DNA of 53,658 bases from Komagataeibacter xylinus (lineage in GTDB: Bacteria; Pseudomonadota; Alphaproteobacteria; Acetobacterales; Acetobacteraceae), in assembly GCF_004302915.1 (NCBI RefSeq), contig NZ_QQBI01000022.1:1-53658 (forward strand), read 5' to 3'. The translations under genes were made by a program, and so were the position numbers. Below, one piece after another: positions 7,870 through 16,586 of this stretch; positions within the stretch are counted from its first letter, which is position 1; the number at the start of each line of letters is the position of its first letter. Under the pieces are notes generated by a model, which was given only the letters and a program-made list of their open reading frames with translations, was not told the origin of the DNA and made no database searches.

Positions 7870-8655
7870 TCAGACCCGCTCCACTTCGGCGGTGAAGATG
7901 TAGCCCATGCCGCGCACGGTGCGGATCAGCCCATCCGAATCCGGCCCCAGCTTGCGCCGCAGGCGGCTGACCAGCACATCCACGCTGCGGTCGGACACAT
8001 CGCCCAGCCGCGTGCGCGACAGTTCCAGCAGCCGGTCACGCCCGATCACGCGCTGCGGGTTGTCAAGGAAGCTGGTGAGCAGGTCATGCTCCGCCCCTGA
8101 AATCTCGACCGCCATGCCTGAGGGGTCGGTCAGTTCGCGCCGCCGCAGGTCGAGCATCCACCCGCCAAAGCGCACGGTTTCCTTGCGCTGCCGCCCGGCA
8201 CTGGGCGTGGTCACGCCGCCGCCGCGCCTGCGTAGCACCGCGCGCACGCGGGCAAGCAGTTCCTTCTGGCCAAAGGGCTTGGGCACGTAGTCATCCGCGC
8301 CGAGTTCGAGGCCCTGCACGCGGTCGAGTTCCTCGCCACGGGCGGAGACGATGATGACCGGCACTTCGGTCAGCGGCGCCTCGCCCGGCACGCAGGGGTC
8401 GGCATGCGCGCGCAGGCTGCGGCACAGGTCCAGCCCGTTGGTGCCCGGCAGCATCACGTCAAGGATGATGAGGTCGGCGGCCTGCGCCTTGAGCGCATCC
8501 CACATTTCAGGCCCATCCTGCACGCCGCGCACGCGGTAGCCATCGCCCTGCAGGGCGCGGACGATCAGGGTGCGCATACCGGGATCATCTTCCACCACGA
8601 GGATGCGGGCGGGCAGATCGGCTGTGGCGGGTATCTGTGTCATTCTCTTGGCCAT
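7870..8655 (-). CDS. OmpR-family response regulator
   Basis: This 261-residue DNA-binding regulator is paired with the adjacent kinase. The receiver domain (about 17-135) has acidic residues VEDD near 21-24 and the phosphoacceptor Asp66 in LIILDVMLPG. The conserved lysine is in DDYVPKPFGQKELLARV. A linker leads into a winged-helix output domain with DVSDRSVDVLVSRLRRKLG and RTVRGMGYIF. A start four codons downstream (8643) is possible; neither has a strong ribosome binding site. The gene begins about 225 bp past the end of the repeat-protein gene, leaving room for its own promoter. Confidence 0.93.
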   Translation of the reverse strand: MAKRMTQIPATADLPARILVVEDDPGMRTLIVRALQGDGYRVRGVQDGPEMWDALKAQAADLIILDVMLPGTNGLDLCRSLRAHADPCVPGEAPLTEVPVIIVSARGEELDRVQGLELGADDYVPKPFGQKELLARVRAVLRRRGGGVTTPSAGRQRKETVRFGGWMLDLRRRELTDPSGMAVEISGAEHDLLTSFLDNPQRVIGRDRLLELSRTRLGDVSDRSVDVLVSRLRRKLGPDSDGLIRTVRGMGYIFTAEVERV

Positions 8656-8770
8656 GTTCCGGTTCAGGGGCAGGCATGATGCCCTTCATGCAACAGCACC
8701 CAGCATAACCAACGCGCGGCATGCGGATAAGGCCACCGATCATATCATAAAATGTCTGCCACACACGCAA

Positions 8771-8799
8771 ACGGGGCGCCGGATGATCCGGCGCCCCGT
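8771..8799 (-). terminator. Strong hairpin downstream of the helical-repeat protein gene
   Basis: A perfect 13-bp inverted repeat (ACGGGGCGCCGGA and its complement) forms a very stable stem. It lies about 80 nt past the stop of the gene ending at 8881. On the minus strand only a short TTTG follows, so it may act as a weak terminator or a 3'-end stabiliser. The dispersed repeat sits between it and the gene. Confidence 0.5.
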
Positions 8800-8822
8800 C
8801 TGGCAAACAACCTGTAAAGGTC

Positions 8823-8880
8823 AAAAGTTTTTGGGTGTCGCCCTTTTTGAAAAAAGCTTCACCAGAAACTTCTGTCTTTA
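8823..8880 (+). repeat. Dispersed two-hairpin repeat, copy 1 (internally deleted)
   Basis: It begins AAAAGTTTTTGGGTGTCGCC and ends AAAGCTTCACCAGAAACTTC, the two ends of the fuller copy at 19133-19217. The facing halves of both hairpins are missing, as if deleted between the T and A runs. It ends exactly where the convergently read gene at 8881 stops. Confidence 0.75.
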
Positions 8881-10137
8881 TCAGTGCGCGGCAGGCGCCG
8901 CGTTCAGCTTGAGCACCCAGAACTGCGCGATGTCACGCGCGCCATTGGTGCCTTCCACGCTGTTGAACGTGGCGATGGCGGCATCCTTCTTGCCTGCCGC
9001 CGCCTGCGCCAGGCCATAATGCAGGCGACCGATATTGATGTCCGTCGGTCCCTTGGCCAGGCCCTGCTGCATCAGCGCCAGCCCCTTGTCGGCCTGGCCA
9101 TTCAGCACGTAGTTGTAGCCTGCCGTGAGCATGGCGTTGCCAGTTGCCGCCTGCGAGGCCGCCGTATCGAGGTTGGCCTTGGTGCTCTCGGCATTCTGGG
9201 CCACCATCGCCTTCAGCTTTTCGCTGCGCGGCGCCGAGGCGTCATGCCCCACCACGCCGCTGGCATAGCCCTGGTTGATGATGTCGAGCGCAAGCTGGGG
9301 CAGGCCCGCCTGCATGGCCAGCTCGGTAATGTCCATGTATTCGGCCGAGGTCTTGACCAGCCCGGACTCAAGGCGCACGCGGTCGATGTCAAGCCGCAGG
9401 CCCGGTGCCATGTTGGGGTTGCTCAGCACGGAATGCACCACCTGCGCCCAGTAATCGGGCTTGGGGTAGTAGGTGGCGAGCATGACGTAGGTCTTGGTCA
9501 GCGCCGCGTTGTCCTTGAGCTGCGCCTGGCAGGCGGCGAGCAGCTGGAGCTGGTTCTCGGTCGGCTTGCCGCCTGCCTTGATCGTGGCATCGATCTGGCC
9601 CTGCTGCACGCGGGCGGCGTTGGCGAAGTCATGCTGCAGGTAATAGGCCTGGATCAGGATGGTCAGCATCTGCGGGTTCTTGCCACCCGCCTTGATGTAT
9701 TTCTCGCTCACCGCAACGGCGGTGGGGTAATCCTTGGCGGTGAAGGCCATGCTGCCTTCGGCCAGCGCCATCTGTTCCTTGGTGGCGGCAGGCGTGCGCG
9801 GGGATGCGATCAGCTTGTCATAGGCCGCGATGGCGGCAGGCACGTTGCCCGACTGGGCAGCCACGGCGGCGCGCATCTGGGCAATGGTGTAGGATTCGTA
9901 GTCGGACTTGCCGCTTACGGCGTCCGCTTCGTCCACATCGGCCATGGCCTGGGGGTATTTCTTGGCGGCAAGGTCGGTCTGGGCCTTCTGCAGCGCCGTG
10001 CCCACCTTCTGGCCAAGCTGGTCAGCCGCATGCGCGCCGTGCATGGGCAGGACGCCCGCCACCGGCAGCGCCATCATGACCCCGGCCAGCAGGCGGCCAC
10101 GCAGCCGGAACAGCGATTTGGATGTGATGTTTTTCAA
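8881..10137 (-). CDS. Secreted tetratricopeptide-like repeat protein of unknown function
   Basis: The 418-residue protein has an N-terminal signal peptide (hydrophobic stretch about 15-38, cleavage probably after ALA-type HGAHA). Alternating amphipathic helices rich in alanine follow, as in TPR proteins: for example ALQKAQTDLAAKKYPQAMAD, AIAAYDKLI and GLALMQQGLAKGP. It therefore probably works in the periplasm as a binding scaffold. The start is a TTG at 10137 with AAGGA 8 nt upstream. It lies 164 bp downstream of the ExbB-type gene and on the same strand, so a link to that proton channel is plausible. No enzyme motif is visible. Confidence 0.8.
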   Translation of the reverse strand: MKNITSKSLFRLRGRLLAGVMMALPVAGVLPMHGAHAADQLGQKVGTALQKAQTDLAAKKYPQAMADVDEADAVSGKSDYESYTIAQMRAAVAAQSGNVPAAIAAYDKLIASPRTPAATKEQMALAEGSMAFTAKDYPTAVAVSEKYIKAGGKNPQMLTILIQAYYLQHDFANAARVQQGQIDATIKAGGKPTENQLQLLAACQAQLKDNAALTKTYVMLATYYPKPDYWAQVVHSVLSNPNMAPGLRLDIDRVRLESGLVKTSAEYMDITELAMQAGLPQLALDIINQGYASGVVGHDASAPRSEKLKAMVAQNAESTKANLDTAASQAATGNAMLTAGYNYVLNGQADKGLALMQQGLAKGPTDINIGRLHYGLAQAAAGKKDAAIATFNSVEGTNGARDIAQFWVLKLNAAPAAH

Positions 10138-10237
10138 CTGTGATGTCCTTCCATGAACGGGTCATGGCCCGAATGATCGGCCAGGGCATCACGATGGACC
10201 CGTGCGGCCCATCATTCAATCCGCCCCCGACCGCTGG

Positions 10238-10263
10238 CGCGGCGGCTCCATCGGGCCGCCGCG
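10238..10263 (-). terminator. GC-rich hairpin after the exbB-like gene
   Basis: A 9-bp perfect stem (CGCGGCGGC / GCCGCCGCG) with an 8-base loop lies about 40 nt past the ExbB-type stop. No T-run follows on the minus strand. It could be an attenuating hairpin or 3' stabiliser between this gene and the repeat-protein gene rather than a full terminator. Confidence 0.3.
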
Positions 10264-10301
10264 TCGTGACGTTGAAATCAGGTTACGTGCGGATGGCAGG
10301 C

Positions 10302-11069
10302 TTATTCCGCCGGATCGTGCGTTTCATGGCGGTAACCGCCAATCAGGATGGACTGCACGTCGGCAGCGAAGTTGCGCACCTCGTCCAGCGCGCCCTTGTT
10401 GCGGCGAACCAGCATGTTGTAGCCCAGCACCGCAGGCACGGCGGTGCCCAGGCCAATGGCGGTCATGATCAGCGATTCACCCACCGGGCCGGCAACCTTG
10501 TCGATCGAGGCCTGGCCTGCGATGCCGATGGCGGTCAGGGCGTGATAGATGCCCCACACGGTGCCGAACAGACCCACGAACGGCGAGGTGGACCCCACCG
10601 TGCCGAGGAAGGCAAGGCCACCCTGCAGGCGGTTCTGGATGAAGTCCACCGAGCGCTGGATGGACATGGTGGTCCAGGAATACAGGTCGATCGTCTCCTG
10701 CATCGTGCCTTCATGGTGCTCGGCGGCGGTAATGCCGGTATCGGCAATGTAGCGGAAGGGCGATGCGGTATCGAGCAGGGCCGCCCCTTCCTTGATGTCG
10801 TGCGCGGGCCAGAACTTGGCCTTCACTTCCTTGGCGGCCTTCATCATGCGGGCCTGCTCGAGGAATTTGGTGATCATGATGTACCATGTCCCGACAGACA
10901 TCACGACCATGATGATCAGCACGGTGCGGGCAATGAAGTCACCATTGGACCACAGCGCGCCCAGCCCGTAGGGATTGTCGGCCGCGGCGGCGGGCGTGGC
11001 GTAGGCCAGTGCCGAAAAGGCGGTCAGCAGCGCGGCCGCCATGACTGGTTTACGATGCTGTCGGGTCAT
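10302..11069 (-). CDS. exbB: MotA/TolQ/ExbB-family proton channel protein
   Basis: ExbB forms the inner-membrane pentamer that couples proton flow to TonB. The 255-residue protein has a cleavable-looking N-terminal segment (residues 9-30, ending ATPAAAA), then a membrane helix at about 50-70 and a cytoplasmic domain. The conserved helix pair begins near 145 (FLGTVGSTSPFVGLFGTVWG) and ends in IGLGTAVPAVLGYN. These are hallmarks of ExbB/TolQ. Its ATG has a GAGG site 3 nt upstream. No ExbD/TolR gene is adjacent. A TonB-like stub lies 108 bp upstream, so an ExbB role is favoured over TolQ. Confidence 0.85.
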   Translation of the reverse strand: MTRQHRKPVMAAALLTAFSALAYATPAAAADNPYGLGALWSNGDFIARTVLIIMVVMSVGTWYIMITKFLEQARMMKAAKEVKAKFWPAHDIKEGAALLDTASPFRYIADTGITAAEHHEGTMQETIDLYSWTTMSIQRSVDFIQNRLQGGLAFLGTVGSTSPFVGLFGTVWGIYHALTAIGIAGQASIDKVAGPVGESLIMTAIGLGTAVPAVLGYNMLVRRNKGALDEVRNFAADVQSILIGGYRHETHDPAE

Positions 11070-11177
11070 TTACCTCAAATCCTCTGACGAATAGGGCCAT
11101 GCTTCTGGCCCGCAACACATTTCATGACTGTTATCTGACCAGTCCGGACGCTGAAAATCAATCCACCTGTATCGTTT

Positions 11178-11507
11178 TCAGAACAATTCCGGCTGGCGGA
11201 CCCTGTTATCACGCCCGATGACCGGGGCGGGAATGGCCGGAACCACCGGCATGACCATGACCGGGCGCACCGGCGGCGGCGCGGGGGGCACGGGCGGCGG
11301 CGGCTCGGGAATGATCCGGATCGCAAGCGGCGGCAGGGGGCGGTAAGGCTCGGGAAACATGGGCTTGGCCTTGGGCCGCAGCCCGTAGGCCAGCGCCGAT
11401 ACGACAACGACATGGACCAGCACGATCACCCCCGCCACGCGCAGGTACGGCGTGCGCCGTCGCTGCCTGGCGGCATAATCCTTTCCCATGACTTCGTCAG
11501 ACCACAT
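11178..11507 (-). CDS. Short TonB-like protein lacking the C-terminal domain
   Basis: The 109-residue protein has a basic start, one transmembrane helix (about 25-45, VAGVIVLVHVVVVSALAYGL) and a proline-rich tail (EPPPPVPPAPPPVRPV). This is the layout of the N-terminal half of TonB. The approximately 90-residue C-terminal domain that contacts TonB-dependent receptors is absent. The frame closes cleanly in QPELF and I see no continuation in another frame. AGGAG lies 4 nt before the ATG. It may be a decayed TonB, or a small partner that anchors to ExbB. It is directly upstream of the exbB-like gene on the same strand. Confidence 0.65.
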   Translation of the reverse strand: MWSDEVMGKDYAARQRRRTPYLRVAGVIVLVHVVVVSALAYGLRPKAKPMFPEPYRPLPPLAIRIIPEPPPPVPPAPPPVRPVMVMPVVPAIPAPVIGRDNRVRQPELF

Positions 11508-11674
11508 GCCGCTCCTGTCCAGCCCCCCCTGCGCGGCATCCCGCGCGGGCGCCTGCTGTTCAAATTGCCCTGAGCGGAATTGGGCGTGCTCAGGGGCGCT
11601 GTGTCAAGCATCATATAACACAGATTCGAAACAATTTTCTCTTGGCAGAACAATGGCCCAGCACACACGGCATG

Positions 11675-11703
11675 AAAAAAACCCCGTGGCCTGGGCCACG
11701 GGG
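11675..11703 (-). terminator. Intrinsic terminator of prfB
   Basis: On the minus strand a perfect 10-bp GC-rich stem (CCCCGTGGCC / GGCCACGGGG) with a 2-base nominal loop is followed by seven T residues. It lies 30 nt past the prfB stop codon. This is a classic Rho-independent terminator. Confidence 0.88.
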
Positions 11704-11732
11704 TTGGCTGCCTGCACGCCCCGGTTGCGGCG

Positions 11733-12864
11733 TTACTGCGCCTGGGCGCTGGCTTCCGAGCGGGTGGCCCCCACGCGGGCAGCAAGGGCGGCGGCCATGA
11801 AGTCATCGATATCGCCATCCAGAATCGCGTCCGGGTTGGTTTTCTCGACGTTGGTGCGCAGGTCCTTGACCAGCTGGTAGGGGGCCAGCACGTAGGAGCG
11901 GATCTGGTGCCCCCAGCCGATATCGGTCTTGCTGGCCTCGGTCTGGGCGGCGGCGGCCTCGCGGCGCTGGAGTTCCTGCTCGTACATCCGCGCCTTGAGC
12001 ATGGTCATGGCGGTGGCGCGGTTGCGGTGCTGGGAGCGGTCGGTCTGGCACGCCACAACGATGCCGGTGGGGATGTGCGTGATGCGGATGGCCGATTCCG
12101 TCTTGTTGACGTGCTGGCCACCAGCACCCGAGGCGCGGAAGGTATCGACACGCAGGTCAGCCTCGTTGATCTCGATCTCGATCGAGTCATCGACCACCGG
12201 ATACACCCATACGGAGGCAAACGAGGTCTGCCGCCGGGCCGCCGCATCGAACGGCGAGATGCGCACCAGCCGGTGCACGCCCGCCTCGGTCTTGAGCCAG
12301 CCATAGGCGTTGGGGCCGGTTACCTGGATGGTGGCTGACTTGATGCCCGCCTGCTCGCCCTCCGAGCTTTCCATCATGGTCACCTTGTAGCCATGCTGCT
12401 CGGCCCAGCGGGTGTACATGCGCAGCAGCATCTCGGCCCAGTCCTGCGCCTCGGTGCCGCCCGCGCCCGCATTGACCTCGAGGTAGCAGTCATTGCTGTC
12501 CGCCTCACCAGAGAGCAGGCTCTCGGTCTCGCGGCGCTTGGCTTCCTCGGCCAGGGCGCGCAGGGTGGCCAGCGCCTCGGCCACCACGGCCTCGTCGCCT
12601 TCCATCTCGGCCAGTTCGACAAGTTCGATCGTATCGTGCACATCGGCTTCAAGCCGCTGCACGCCCTCGATCTGGCTGGCCAGCATGGTGCGCTCGCGCA
12701 TGAGCTTCTGCGCTGCGTCCGAATCGTTCCACAGGTCGGGATCTTCGGCCCGGTTGTTCAGTTCCGCGAGGCGGTCGATTGCGACATCCCAGTCAAAGAT
12801 GCCTCCTCAGCAGCGCCACCGACTGCTTGATCTGGTCGTTCAGGGCCTCTGTCTCGGCAGACAT
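11733..12864 (-). CDS. prfB: Peptide chain release factor 2, expressed by +1 programmed frameshift
   Basis: RF2 reads UGA and UAA stops. The gene starts at an ATG at 12864 (AAGGAG 8 nt upstream). It runs 23 codons to an in-frame TGA (12795-12793), then continues in the +1 frame to 11733, giving about 376 residues. The peptidyl-hydrolysis motif GGQ is in [14 protein letters not shown]. The main frame also holds the usual RF2 sequence [18 protein letters not shown]. Annotation from the first ATG of the main frame (12701) would lose about 54 N-terminal residues. The gene follows mrcA by 68 bp and ends in a strong terminator. Confidence 0.95.
12792..12807 (-). promoter_or_regulatory. prfB +1 programmed frameshift site
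   Basis: On the minus strand the sequence reads AGGAGG CAT CTT TGA C. A Shine-Dalgarno-like AGGAGG (12807-12802) is placed 3 nt before CTT, and the slippery CTT is followed by TGA and C. The spacing is the same as in E. coli prfB. Low RF2 lets the ribosome slip onto the +1 frame, so RF2 controls its own synthesis. The mechanism is established for this gene; the elements are read directly here. Confidence 0.95.
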
Positions 12865-12932
12865 GGGCTTGCTCCTTGGTCAACGGTCAACAGTGCGGAC
12901 GTGCGCCATGTCACGCCCGGCCATGAACGGCG

Positions 12933-15488
12933 TCAATACAGCCCGCCCATGCCAATGTCACCCCCGGAAGGCGGGGCGGGGGCAGGCACGGCCGCATGCC
13001 CGGCCGATGTCGTGCCATCAGGCTGGGCGGTGGGGCTGGCGGGCATCGTGGCCATGTCGTTCTCGGAATCGGGCATGTTCTCGGCCCCCGTATCCGCTGC
13101 CGTCAGCGCCATGCCCGAGCCTGCGCCCAGATCCACGCTCTCACCGGGCACCTGGCCGGGCTTGAACGCATCGATTGCGACTCCCATGCCGGTATCGTAG
13201 CGTGCGAGCTGCACGCCATCAGGCACGCGGAAGTCAAGGCGCGGGCGGGTGGCGAGCGCCACCTTCATCACCTGATTCCAGATCGGGCCCGCGATCACGC
13301 CGCCGGTCTCGTTCTTGCCCAGCGACTGCGGCGTGTCGAACCCGATCCACACCACCGTGACCAGATCGGGCGAGAAGCCCGCGAACCACGCATCATTGAA
13401 GTCCTGGCTGGTGCCGGTCTTGCCCGCGATGGGCCGGTCGATGCCCGCACCCGCGCGCACGCCCGTGCCCCGGCGCACCACGTCCTGCATCATGGCCACG
13501 ATCTGGGCAGCACTGGTGGCGGAGACGACCTGCGGGCGGGTATCAGCCACCTGCGGACCGGTGGCCGGCGCGCCGCCGGGCTGCCACGCAACGCCCTCGG
13601 GCCGCCACACCACGTTGCCGTTGCGGTCCTTGATGTCATCGATCAGGGAAGGCGTGACCAGCCTGCCGCCATTGGCGATGGTGGCGTAGGCACCTGCCTC
13701 CTTCATCACGGTGGTCTCGACCGCGCCAAGCGCCGCAGGCAGCACCAGCGGCATGGAATGCACGAGGCCAAGATTCTGCGCGAGGCTGGCCACCGGCTTC
13801 ATGCCGATCTGGGCGGCAAGCCGGATGGTGACGAGGTTGCGCGATTCGCGCAGCGCGTCATGCAGGGTGGTGGGCCCCCAGAAATCCTTCTCGTAGTTGT
13901 TGGGGTGCCACTCGCCATAGCTTACGGGGGAGTCATCGAATTTCTGCGAAGGCGAGATCCCCTGCTCCATCGCCGCCAGATAGACGAACGGCTTGAACGA
14001 CGACCCCGGCTGGCGTGCCGCCTGGATGGCGCGGTTGAACTGCGATTCGCGGAACGACCAGCCCCCCACCATGGCCAGCACGCGCCCGGTGCGCACATCG
14101 ATGGTGGCAAGAGCGCCCTCCACGCGCGGCACCTGGCGGATGGCCACGCCGCCGCCATCGGCCTGGGGCTCGACCAGCACCACGTCGCCGGTCTGCACGC
14201 CCTTGCCAGTGCGCATCCACGCCATGTCACGCGCCAGCATCACACCGGTATGGGGCATGACGGGATCGCGCCCCTCGAGCCAGCCCACCCGGCCCGTGGC
14301 GGCCGACAGCACCACGGCCACCCGCCACTGCTCCAGCATGGCGGCGGGTGCCGTGACATGCGCCAGCGCATTGGCCCAGTCGCCCGCCACGTCAGCAGCC
14401 CCGACATGCGCGAATGCGCCCCGCCAGCCGCCATGGGCGCGGTCATAGCGCAGCAGCCCCTCGCGCAATGCGCCGGTGGCGACCTGCTGCAGGTGCGAAT
14501 CCAGCGAGGTATGGACCGAAAGCCCGCCCTCCATGGTGGTGCCGATGCCGTAGCGCTCGATCAGTTCGCGGCGCACCTCCTCGGCAAACCATTCCGAGCC
14601 GGGCACGGGGCCGGGACGGGTGAAGTTGGCGGGCACGAGGGGCTCAAGCTGGGCTGCACGCGCCTCCTCGGGCGTGATCACCCTGAGGTCGGCCATGCGG
14701 TCGAGCACCCAGTTGCGCCGGTTGGTCGCCGCCTGCACGTAGCGGTGCGGGTTGTAGTTGGTGGGTGACTTGGGCAGCGCGCCAAGGAAGGCGGCCTCGG
14801 CATTGTCAAGCTGGTCGAGCGGCTTGTTGAAATAGGTCTGGGCGGCGGCGCCGATGCCGTACGCGCCCTCGCCCAGATAGATCTCGTTGAGGTAGATCTC
14901 GAGGATCTGCTCCTTGCTCAGCGTCTGCTCCAGCCGCATGGCCAGCAGCGCTTCCTTGATCTTGCGGTCGATGGAAACGGCATTCGACCCCAGCAGCATG
15001 ATGCGCGCGACCTGCTGCGTGATGGTCGAGGCCCCGATGGGGCGGTGCTTGGTGCCATGCATCATCATGTCGGTCACGCCAGCGCGCAGGATGGCGAGCG
15101 GGTCCACGCCGCCATGGCTGAAGAATTTCTGGTCCTCGGCGGCGAGGAAGGCGCTGCGCACGCGCTCGGGTATGGCGCTGTAGGGCACGAAGATGCGCCG
15201 CTCGGCGGCAAGCTCGGCCATGACCTGGTCATCACCGGAATACAGGCGGCTCATGACGGGGGGCTGGTAGGTGCGCAGGCCATCGACGGTGGGCAGGCCC
15301 TCGCTCAGGCGCTCGTATTCGTACCAGCCAACGATGCCTGCGCCGCCGCTGCCCAGCAGCAGCACCGCCAGCGTGGTGCCCGCCAGCCAGCGCACCATGC
15401 GGTAGCGCGGGCGGCGCGGGCCACCCCCACCGGGGCGGGAGGGTCCATCCATCCGGCCATCGCGGCCTGATCCGTCAGCAAGCGTCAT
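12933..15488 (-). CDS. mrcA: Penicillin-binding protein 1A (bifunctional murein synthase)
   Basis: This class A PBP polymerises and cross-links peptidoglycan. The 851-residue protein has a basic cytoplasmic tail, a membrane helix at about 36-56, and a glycosyltransferase-51 domain with Glu118 in AAEDQKFFSHGG and GASTITQQVARIMLL at 152-166. An inserted region (about 330-450) precedes the transpeptidase domain. The transpeptidase motifs are SSFK with Ser496, SRN at 549-551 and KTG at 690-692. The C-terminal about 80 residues are low-complexity and rich in proline, alanine and glycine. The start may instead be the ATG 12 codons later. All active-site residues are intact. Confidence 0.95.
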   Translation of the reverse strand: MTLADGSGRDGRMDGPSRPGGGGPRRPRYRMVRWLAGTTLAVLLLGSGGAGIVGWYEYERLSEGLPTVDGLRTYQPPVMSRLYSGDDQVMAELAAERRIFVPYSAIPERVRSAFLAAEDQKFFSHGGVDPLAILRAGVTDMMMHGTKHRPIGASTITQQVARIMLLGSNAVSIDRKIKEALLAMRLEQTLSKEQILEIYLNEIYLGEGAYGIGAAAQTYFNKPLDQLDNAEAAFLGALPKSPTNYNPHRYVQAATNRRNWVLDRMADLRVITPEEARAAQLEPLVPANFTRPGPVPGSEWFAEEVRRELIERYGIGTTMEGGLSVHTSLDSHLQQVATGALREGLLRYDRAHGGWRGAFAHVGAADVAGDWANALAHVTAPAAMLEQWRVAVVLSAATGRVGWLEGRDPVMPHTGVMLARDMAWMRTGKGVQTGDVVLVEPQADGGGVAIRQVPRVEGALATIDVRTGRVLAMVGGWSFRESQFNRAIQAARQPGSSFKPFVYLAAMEQGISPSQKFDDSPVSYGEWHPNNYEKDFWGPTTLHDALRESRNLVTIRLAAQIGMKPVASLAQNLGLVHSMPLVLPAALGAVETTVMKEAGAYATIANGGRLVTPSLIDDIKDRNGNVVWRPEGVAWQPGGAPATGPQVADTRPQVVSATSAAQIVAMMQDVVRRGTGVRAGAGIDRPIAGKTGTSQDFNDAWFAGFSPDLVTVVWIGFDTPQSLGKNETGGVIAGPIWNQVMKVALATRPRLDFRVPDGVQLARYDTGMGVAIDAFKPGQVPGESVDLGAGSGMALTAADTGAENMPDSENDMATMPASPTAQPDGTTSAGHAAVPAPAPPSGGDIGMGGLY

Positions 15489-15514
15489 CCGGTGTCCAAT
15501 AAGGAGAGAAAGGG

Positions 15515-15541
15515 GCCATCATATGTCGTAAGGCCCCTGTC
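15515..15541 (-). terminator. Candidate terminator downstream of the aldo/keto reductase gene
   Basis: An inverted repeat AGGGGCC / GGCCCCT has a 14-base loop and a pyrimidine run (TTTCTCTCC) on the minus strand. It sits in the 99-bp gap between the aldo/keto reductase stop and the mrcA start. The stem is short, so this is tentative. Confidence 0.35.
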
Positions 15542-15587
15542 TAGCATTGTCCCGCGCTGCCGTCGCCCCCGATCCGCCCCGGCTCGC

Positions 15588-16475
15588 TCAGCCCGCGTTA
15601 CGGCGGGCCCATTCGGCCCGGCCATCATTGTCAAGCTGGCGAAATTCCTCATCGCTGAGTTCAATCGCGGCGGCGGCCGCGTTATCGGCCACATGCTCGG
15701 GGCTGGACGTGCCGGGAATGGGCAGCATGACCGGCGCGCGGCGCAAAAGCCACGCCAGCGCGATCTGGCCGGGCTGCACGCCCTTCTCCCCCGCAAGGCG
15801 CGTGAGCACGGTATCGCCCTTGGTCAGCCCGCCCGCCGCAAGCGGCGCCCACGGGATGAAGCCGATATTCTCGCGCGTGCAGTAGTCCAGCACATCCTCC
15901 GAATAGCGGTTGACGAGGTTGAAGCGGTTCTGCACCGTCGCGACCGGGAAATACAGCCGCGCGCGCTCGATCATCTCCACCGTCACTTCCGACAGGCCCA
16001 CATGGCGGATCAGCCCCTGCGCACGCATGGCGGCAATGGCCTCGAACTGCTGCTCGGGCGTGCAGTCGGCGCCCACGCGGTGCAGCTGCCACAGGTCGAT
16101 GCGCTTAATACCCAGCCTGCGCAGGCTCATCAGCACGCACTGGCGCAGGTAATCGGGGTTGCCGACGGGCTTCCATATATCCGGCCCGTGGCGCGTATGG
16201 CCGCCCTTGGTGGCAATGAGCATGCCCTCATAGGGGTGCAGCGCCTCGCGGATGAGGTTTTCGCTCACCTCCGGGCCATAGGCATCGGCGGTATCAACAA
16301 GATTGATGCCCAGCTCGGGCAGGCGTTTGAGCGTGGCGAGCGCTTTCGCCCGGTCGGCAGGCTCGCCCCATATGCCCGGGCCCGTAATGCGCATGGCCCC
16401 GAAGCCGAGCCTTGTCACCTCGATATCGCCCCCGATCATGAAGGACCCGGACTGGCGTGCATCAGGCGTGAACAT
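15588..16475 (-). CDS. Aldo/keto reductase
   Basis: This 295-residue NADPH-dependent oxidoreductase has a TIM-barrel fold. The catalytic tetrad is visible: Asp61 and Tyr66 in VDTADAYG, Lys90 in IATKGG and His132 in LWQLHRVG. The C-terminal cofactor-binding segment [16 protein letters not shown] is also present. It resembles the YhdN/general-stress AKR group. The physiological substrate cannot be assigned. GGGAG lies 6 nt before the ATG. It sits between hrcA and mrcA on the same strand with no obvious link to either. Confidence 0.88.
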   Translation of the reverse strand: MFTPDARQSGSFMIGGDIEVTRLGFGAMRITGPGIWGEPADRAKALATLKRLPELGINLVDTADAYGPEVSENLIREALHPYEGMLIATKGGHTRHGPDIWKPVGNPDYLRQCVLMSLRRLGIKRIDLWQLHRVGADCTPEQQFEAIAAMRAQGLIRHVGLSEVTVEMIERARLYFPVATVQNRFNLVNRYSEDVLDYCTRENIGFIPWAPLAAGGLTKGDTVLTRLAGEKGVQPGQIALAWLLRRAPVMLPIPGTSSPEHVADNAAAAAIELSDEEFRQLDNDGRAEWARRNAG

Positions 16476-16496
16476 GGCTTTCTCCCTGCTTGATGG

Positions 16497-16525
16497 GCAC
16501 GCCCGCGCCAGTATGGCGGGCGTGC
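16497..16525 (-). terminator. Hairpin downstream of hrcA
   Basis: A perfect 10-bp GC-rich stem (GCACGCCCGC / GCGGGCGTGC) has a 9-base loop. It lies about 60 nt past the hrcA stop and just before the aldo/keto reductase start. No T-run follows, so it may be a weak or Rho-assisted end, or a leader structure for the next gene. Confidence 0.35.
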
Positions 16526-16586
16526 GGTTGCTGCCTGCCCACCATAAGGGCGCGTGGCGGGCACGGTTGCATGAAGATGCGGCAGT

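Noticed and set aside
11178-11507. Interpretation of the TonB stub as a simple frameshift
   Set aside because: I looked for a TonB C-terminal domain in the other two frames downstream, before the exbB start, and found none; the 108-bp gap is too short to hold one.
12996-14768. A 590-codon plus-strand frame
   Set aside because: Antisense to mrcA, which has all its catalytic motifs.
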